Origin: an uncultured Peptococcaceae bacterium
GTDB lineage: Bacteria > Bacillota > Peptococcia > Peptococcales > Peptococcaceae
NCBI GenBank assembly: GCA_900556545.1
Contig: USPE01000017.1
Span: forward strand, 1-16,186
Direction of reading: 5' to 3'
DNA length: 16,186 nucleotides
Part shown: positions 12,937 to 16,186 of the stretch, one piece after another
Layout: each line of letters opens with the position of its first letter
How positions within the stretch are numbered: position 1 is the first letter of the stretch
Position numbers and translations under genes: made by a program
The notes under the pieces: model-generated
The model's database searches: none
Told to the model about the DNA's origin: nothing
The model's input: only the letters and a program-made list of their open reading frames with translations

Positions 12937-13831
12937 ATTGGCAGTGGACTTTGCCGGTGTGGCCTTTAAAAATCCGGTTGTGATGGCTTCTGGTACTTTT
13001 GGTTTTGGTCGGGAATACAACCAGCTGTTTCCCATTGAAAAACTGGGCGGCATTTCCTCTAAAGGATTGACCTTGCATGCCCGCAGCGGCAATGAAGGCA
13101 TCCGCATCTGGGAAACGCCATCGGGCATTATGAACAGTGTGGGTTTAGAAAACCCCGGTGTAGAAGGATTTATTCAAAAAGATTTGGACTGGGTTAACAG
13201 TCTGGATTTGGTCAATCTTGTCAATGTGGGCGGTCACAGCATAGAGGATTATATAGAAGCGGTGGAACGGCTCAACAGGGAACAGTTGGATATTTTGGAG
13301 CTGAACATTTCCTGTCCTAATGTAAAACAGGGCGGCATGAACTTTGGCGTAAAAACAGACATGGCCCAAGATGTAGTGCGCACCATTCGACAGGTATGCA
13401 AGCACAAAATGGTAGTAAAATTATCTCCTAATGCAGAAAATATTGTGGATTTAGCCAAAGCCTGTGAAGCCGAAGGGGCCGATGGTATCTCCTTGGTGAA
13501 TACTTTTTTGGCCTTTGCCATTGATATTAAGAAAAAACAGCCGGTATTCCAGAATGGTTATGCCGGATTATCCGGCCCTGCGATAAAACCCATTGCGCTG
13601 CGCATGGTGCATCAGGTCAGCAAGGCAGTGCAGATTCCGGTTATGGGTATGGGCGGCATCAGCACCTGGCAGGATGCGGTGGAATTTATCATGGCCGGCG
13701 CATCGGTGATTCAGGTGGGGACAGCTACCTTTATGAAGCCGGATAAAGCATTGGATATCATTGACGGCTTGGAACAGTATTGTGCGGATAACGGACTTTC
13801 CAATATTGCCCAAATCAGAGGGATTGTATAG
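12926..13831 (+). CDS. pyrD: Dihydroorotate dehydrogenase class 1B, catalytic subunit
   Basis: FMN enzyme oxidising dihydroorotate to orotate, 301 residues, cytosolic, working with PyrK. Evidence: N-terminal NPVVMASGTFGFG (16-28), NISCPN with active-site Cys130 (a Cys base is the class 1 hallmark; class 2 uses Ser), KLSPN (165-169), GMGGI (241-245) and the phosphate-binding end AGASVIQVGTATF (257-269). The start is ATG 12926, with GGAGGTG about eight bases upstream inside pyrK; the frame stays open to 12797, but the extra 43 residues would duplicate pyrK coding DNA and do not resemble the family. A strong hairpin terminator follows 23 bases after the stop codon. Confidence 0.95.
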   Translation: MSSKLAVDFAGVAFKNPVVMASGTFGFGREYNQLFPIEKLGGISSKGLTLHARSGNEGIRIWETPSGIMNSVGLENPGVEGFIQKDLDWVNSLDLVNLVNVGGHSIEDYIEAVERLNREQLDILELNISCPNVKQGGMNFGVKTDMAQDVVRTIRQVCKHKMVVKLSPNAENIVDLAKACEAEGADGISLVNTFLAFAIDIKKKQPVFQNGYAGLSGPAIKPIALRMVHQVSKAVQIPVMGMGGISTWQDAVEFIMAGASVIQVGTATFMKPDKALDIIDGLEQYCADNGLSNIAQIRGIV

Positions 13832-13854
13832 AGCAACGGCATCGAAAATCAAAG

Positions 13855-13902
13855 AAGACCAGAGCAGTGTGCAGATCAAGCACATTGTTCCGGTCTTTTT
13901 TT
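13855..13902 (+). terminator. Intrinsic terminator of the pyr operon
   Basis: AAGACC plus GAGCAGTGTG (13855-13860, 13862-13871) pairs with CACATTGTTC plus GGTCTT (13881-13890, 13892-13897), with two G-T wobbles and one A-C mismatch, then seven T residues (13896-13902). It may also slow transcription from the convergent lipoprotein gene. Between here and 14017 I see only the small TACTGC-GAT-GCAGTA palindrome (13967-13981) and no gene. Confidence 0.85.
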
Positions 13903-14017
13903 GTTATTTCCGTTTTGTTTTTGCAGCAACAGCAACGAATTATTTTTACAAAGCTGCGGTGGATCCTACTGCGATGCAGTATGTACATCAGAACCGGCCT
14001 GATTTTTCCGCAACGCG

Positions 14018-14581
14018 TTATTGGGCTGTGCCGGCAGTAAAGGTAACAGGTGGTATCTGACCGTATTGTTCAAACAGATTGATCAGGACGCTGTTATCGT
14101 CTACCACTTGTTCCGTTTCTGCTGTGTAATAGGTATAGGTAGCATTGCCGTCCGCATCAAAGCTTTCAGCGGCAGCCTCTGCCAGAACCATGCCTGCTTG
14201 CGCATCGGCGGTATAGCGGGCAATAAAATGGCCGCCTGCTACAAATAAGCTGTTGCCGTCAAAGCTGATGGGGTAAGCCGTGCCTGCGCCGGATAACGGC
14301 CCAAAATCAGACAGCGTATCGGCTTGTTTGTAATACACATGGCTGCAATCAAAGGAGAGCAGATTGCCCTGTCCGTCATCATAAGCACCGTCAGTAACCA
14401 GCATGAGCGGTGTATCCAGCTGTTCAAATTGCAGATAAGTGTAATACTGCTGTGCGGTCAGTTCTTCCAATTGAGCGGCATACAGCTGCTGCGGTGTGGA
14501 ACTTGCTGCTGTACTGCTGCAGGCAACGCAAAAAACGAGAAGAAAGGCACAGAGTAAGGGGATGCAATATTTTTTGGTCAT
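14018..14581 (-). CDS. Small lipoprotein of unknown function
   Basis: A 187-residue predicted lipoprotein. It has a basic start (MTKKY), a hydrophobic core (6-19) and a lipobox-like CVAC ending at Cys21, followed by a Ser/Thr/Ala linker, as is common for exported lipoproteins; Cys at -3 is unusual. The mature part is acidic and rich in Tyr, Ala and Gly, with repeated short beta-type segments (for example NSLFVAGGHFIARYTAD and NATYTYYTAET). I recognise no family. Upstream on the minus strand, AGGAG lies about nine bases before the ATG at 14581; an in-frame ATG at 14662 would put 27 residues before the signal peptide and is rejected. It lies 90 bases downstream of a TetR-family gene on the same strand and may be co-transcribed with it. 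A possible role is extracytoplasmic binding linked to the divergent ABC exporter, which is speculation. Confidence 0.75.
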   Translation of the reverse strand: MTKKYCIPLLCAFLLVFCVACSSTAASSTPQQLYAAQLEELTAQQYYTYLQFEQLDTPLMLVTDGAYDDGQGNLLSFDCSHVYYKQADTLSDFGPLSGAGTAYPISFDGNSLFVAGGHFIARYTADAQAGMVLAEAAAESFDADGNATYTYYTAETEQVVDDNSVLINLFEQYGQIPPVTFTAGTAQ

Positions 14582-14671
14582 AGTGATATTCTCCTTCGAT
14601 AATGTTTTGTTAGAATAAATGGAATTTTGCTGCGATATCATTTGCGGCGACCAGATAACCAAAACGATTGT

Positions 14672-15244
14672 CTATTGGGAGCGCAAGGTCAATAGCGTAT
14701 CTAACAGCTGTGTTTTTGTCAGGTTGAATAATTCAGACAATGGCAGCGACATCTGATTTTGGAACCAATAGCTGATCAGCCCGATTTGACCGGAAATAAA
14801 AAATTCCAACCGATAATCGGTCAGGGTATCCTGCTCTGAAATATGCAAAAGCTCTTTCAGGTATGCTTTTTGCTGTGTTTTTAATCGTTCCAGTGCAGTG
14901 GCATCCCGCAAAAGGATTTGCAGGAATTTTTGATTGTGATAAAAAAACTCTGTGGGAATATCTTCTGCCTGCAGCGTGTGTTGTTCCACCAGTTTTTGCA
15001 GGATCACCGAAATTTTTTGCTGAAACTGCAGCAGAAAATTATCCAAAAGCTGATAATATAAATCGTAGATGTCCACATAGTATCGATAAAAAGATGTACG
15101 GTTGAGATAGACCAGGTCGGTAATTTCGTGGATGGTGATCTGATCAATTGTTTTTTTTGTCAACAGCTGCAAAAGGGCTTCCTGCATCTGGAGTTTGATT
15201 GGATTGGTTTGTGAAGAATCTGTTTTCAGTTCCATTGTTTCCAT
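14672..15244 (-). CDS. TetR-family transcriptional regulator
   Basis: A 190-residue regulator with an N-terminal helix-turn-helix (about 36-60, ITIHEITDLVYLNRTSFYRYYVDIYDL), including the family's SFYRYY recognition segment. The C-terminal half is helical, with GQIGLISYWF and SLPLSEL, resembling the C-terminal domain common in Firmicutes TetR proteins of the DhaS-like group. Such proteins usually repress or activate adjacent genes on ligand binding. AGGAAGTG lies before the ATG at 15244. The gene diverges from an export-type ABC ATPase across 174 bases, a layout typical of local efflux control. A consensus promoter (TTGACA-17-CATAAT, minus strand 15370-15342) precedes it. The ligand is unknown. 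Confidence 0.88.
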   Translation of the reverse strand: METMELKTDSSQTNPIKLQMQEALLQLLTKKTIDQITIHEITDLVYLNRTSFYRYYVDIYDLYYQLLDNFLLQFQQKISVILQKLVEQHTLQAEDIPTEFFYHNQKFLQILLRDATALERLKTQQKAYLKELLHISEQDTLTDYRLEFFISGQIGLISYWFQNQMSLPLSELFNLTKTQLLDTLLTLRSQ

Positions 15245-15286
15245 AAGTTCACTTCCTAAAAATGACGTTTGATGATGATGTGTTGC

Positions 15287-15315
15287 TTTACAGCGCGGCT
15301 TCTATTCTTTATGAT
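15287..15315 (+). promoter_or_regulatory. Candidate promoter of the ABC ATPase operon
   Basis: TTTACA (15287-15292) and TATGAT (15310-15315) are 17 bases apart, one mismatch from consensus in each hexamer. Its transcript would start about 15322, giving a leader of roughly 97 bases. Confidence 0.5.
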
Positions 15316-15341
15316 AAACGTAGCTATAATAGATTGTTTCC

Positions 15342-15370
15342 ATTATGGCAAAAATAAAGAATCTTGTCAA
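15342..15370 (-). promoter_or_regulatory. Candidate promoter of the TetR-family gene
   Basis: On the minus strand a perfect TTGACA (15370-15365) is 17 bases from CATAAT (15347-15342). It faces the plus-strand promoter at 15287-15315, so the two start regions overlap. Confidence 0.6.
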
Positions 15371-15377
15371 TGCGCGA

Positions 15378-15401
15378 TATATGTTTGTTGAGAAACTTAT
15401 A
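15378..15401 (+). promoter_or_regulatory. Candidate TetR-type operator
   Basis: TATATGTTT (15378-15386) and AAACTTATA (15393-15401) are complementary at 8 of 9 positions around GTTGAG. The site is 17 bases before the ATPase start codon and just upstream of the tetR -35 element, so one protein could affect both directions. Confidence 0.35.
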
Positions 15402-15418
15402 ATACTAGGGGTGAGGAG

Positions 15419-16171
15419 ATGGCGGAAGCTTGTATTGTGATGCAGCAGGTAGAGCAAGTTTACGGAAAAAAACAGGTACTGTCAGATATCAATTTGACCA
15501 TTGAGCAGGGCTGCATTTATGGCATATTGGGGCCGTCAGGCTGCGGAAAAACCACATTGGTAAAAGCCATGGCCGGCATTTTAGAGCCCACTGCCGGCAG
15601 CGTGCAGGTATTGGGAGAAGCAATGCCCAATTTGGCTGTGATGAATCGCATTGGATATATGACTCAATCAGATGCATTGTATCAAAACCTGAGCGGTGTG
15701 GAAAACTTAGAATTTTTTGGCGTTTTGTACGGCTTAAAAAAGAAGGAGTTGCAGACAGCCATTGCTCATGCGCTGGATTTGGTAAAGCTAACAGAGGCGC
15801 AGCATAATCTGGTGAGCAGCTATTCAGGCGGTATGAAACGGCGATTGTCCTTGGCGGCGGCCATTTTGCATCAGCCGCGGATTTTGATTCTGGATGAGCC
15901 CACTGTGGGCATAGATCCGGTGCTGCGGCGGCAAATCTGGCAGGCGCTTTATGACATGGTTGCCCATGGCACCACTGTCATTGTCACAACCCATGTGATG
16001 GATGAAGCCGATCGCTGCTTTCAGCTGATGATGATGCGGGACGGCATGGTGCTGGAAGCCGGGTCTCCGGAAACCATCAAAAAGAAATATGGTGTGGGCA
16101 CCATCGAAGAAGTGTTTGTGATGCTGGGAGAGCTCCATTCGGAAATCTGCGGATCAATTCATACTTGCTGA
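15419..16171 (+). CDS. ABC-2-type exporter ATPase
   Basis: A 250-residue ATPase of the drug/ion-exporter class (DrrA/NatA/YbhF-like), cytoplasmic face of the membrane. Motifs: Walker A GPSGCGKT (38-45), Q-loop Gln83, signature YSGGM (135-139), Walker B ILILDE with PTVGIDP (155-167), and TTHVMDEADRC with switch His192. The C-terminal TIEEVFVMLGE segment is usual in ATPases that pair with ABC-2 permeases. The permease gene would be expected right after the window's end. GGGGTGAGGAG immediately precedes ATG 15419; pairing through GGGGTG gives normal spacing, whereas AGGAG alone touches the start codon. The divergent TetR gene is its probable regulator. The substrate is unknown. Confidence 0.9.
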   Translation: MAEACIVMQQVEQVYGKKQVLSDINLTIEQGCIYGILGPSGCGKTTLVKAMAGILEPTAGSVQVLGEAMPNLAVMNRIGYMTQSDALYQNLSGVENLEFFGVLYGLKKKELQTAIAHALDLVKLTEAQHNLVSSYSGGMKRRLSLAAAILHQPRILILDEPTVGIDPVLRRQIWQALYDMVAHGTTVIVTTHVMDEADRCFQLMMMRDGMVLEAGSPETIKKKYGVGTIEEVFVMLGELHSEICGSIHTC

Positions 16172-16180
16172 TCCCCGCAG
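16147..16180 (+). other. Hairpin spanning the ATPase stop codon
   Basis: CTGCGGATCA (16147-16156) pairs with TGATC and CGCAG (16169-16173, 16176-16180) with a two-base CC bulge and a 12-base loop. The window ends six bases later, so whether a T-run follows cannot be seen. Confidence 0.35.
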
Positions 16181-16186
16181 CTTATC

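Noticed and set aside
13761..14060. Plus-strand open frame of 99 codons across the pyrD end
   Set aside because: Overlaps pyrD and crosses the pyr terminator; no ribosome site or family resemblance.
1..16186. CRISPR array, tRNA or rRNA genes, transposases
   Set aside because: Only two-copy repeats were found, and no cloverleaf, rRNA-like or transposase sequence was noticed by eye.

Overview
The window looks like a chromosomal stretch from an anaerobic member of the Firmicutes, most likely a diderm Negativicute; this is an inference. The grounds are moderate GC with AT-rich intergenic DNA, strong AGGAGG-type ribosome sites, a class 1B dihydroorotate dehydrogenase (PyrK/PyrD), a Tat-exported [FeFe] hydrogenase, and a MacA-type adaptor that keeps the RLS hairpin-tip motif used to dock on TolC-like outer-membrane channels. 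No rRNA, tRNA, CRISPR array, transposase or phage gene was seen.

Layout. (1) 1-1181: a small nitroreductase-family flavoprotein, then an ArsR-family metal sensor of the CadC type. (2) 1182-5245: a 307-base regulatory leader, then three tightly spaced genes ending at a strong terminator. They encode a twin-arginine-exported [FeFe] hydrogenase, a four-cluster HybA/DmsB-like ferredoxin protein with a C-terminal membrane anchor, and a HybB/NrfD-type quinone-site membrane protein. (3) 5386-6928: a DUF1275 (YoaK-like) membrane protein and a convergent gene for an unrecognised polytopic membrane protein, separated by a hairpin with a 23-bp stem. (4) 6929-10581: a 501-base intergenic region rich in inverted and direct repeats, then a MacA-like adaptor, a MacB/LolD-type ATPase and a separate MacB/FtsX-type permease. 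(5) 10740-13902: terminator, promoter, and pyrC-pyrK-pyrD with its own terminator. (6) 14018-16186: a lipoprotein gene and a TetR-family regulator on the minus strand, diverging from a drug-export-type ABC ATPase at the right edge.

How the genes work together. Region 2 reads as a cell-surface or periplasmic hydrogen:quinone module. The arrangement copies E. coli hydrogenase-2 (Tat-exported catalytic unit, HybA, HybB) but with an [FeFe] catalytic subunit in place of [NiFe]. The adjacent CadC-like regulator keeps all four cysteines of the Cd/Pb site but has lost the second (Zn) site, and no metal-export ATPase is nearby. Its promoter region and that of the hydrogenase share a TTCACAAT-containing element, so joint regulation is plausible. 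Region 4 is a tripartite export system whose promoter carries a perfect 12-bp-arm palindrome and, downstream, a response-regulator-like direct repeat. Region 5 carries two steps of UMP synthesis (dihydroorotase and NAD-linked dihydroorotate oxidation). Region 6 looks like a regulator-controlled efflux locus whose permease would lie beyond the window.

Most promising for novelty: the exported [FeFe] hydrogenase-HybA-HybB complex, its CadC-type neighbour and its long structured leader. Promoter, operator and hairpin calls were made by eye from the sequence and have not been tested computationally.
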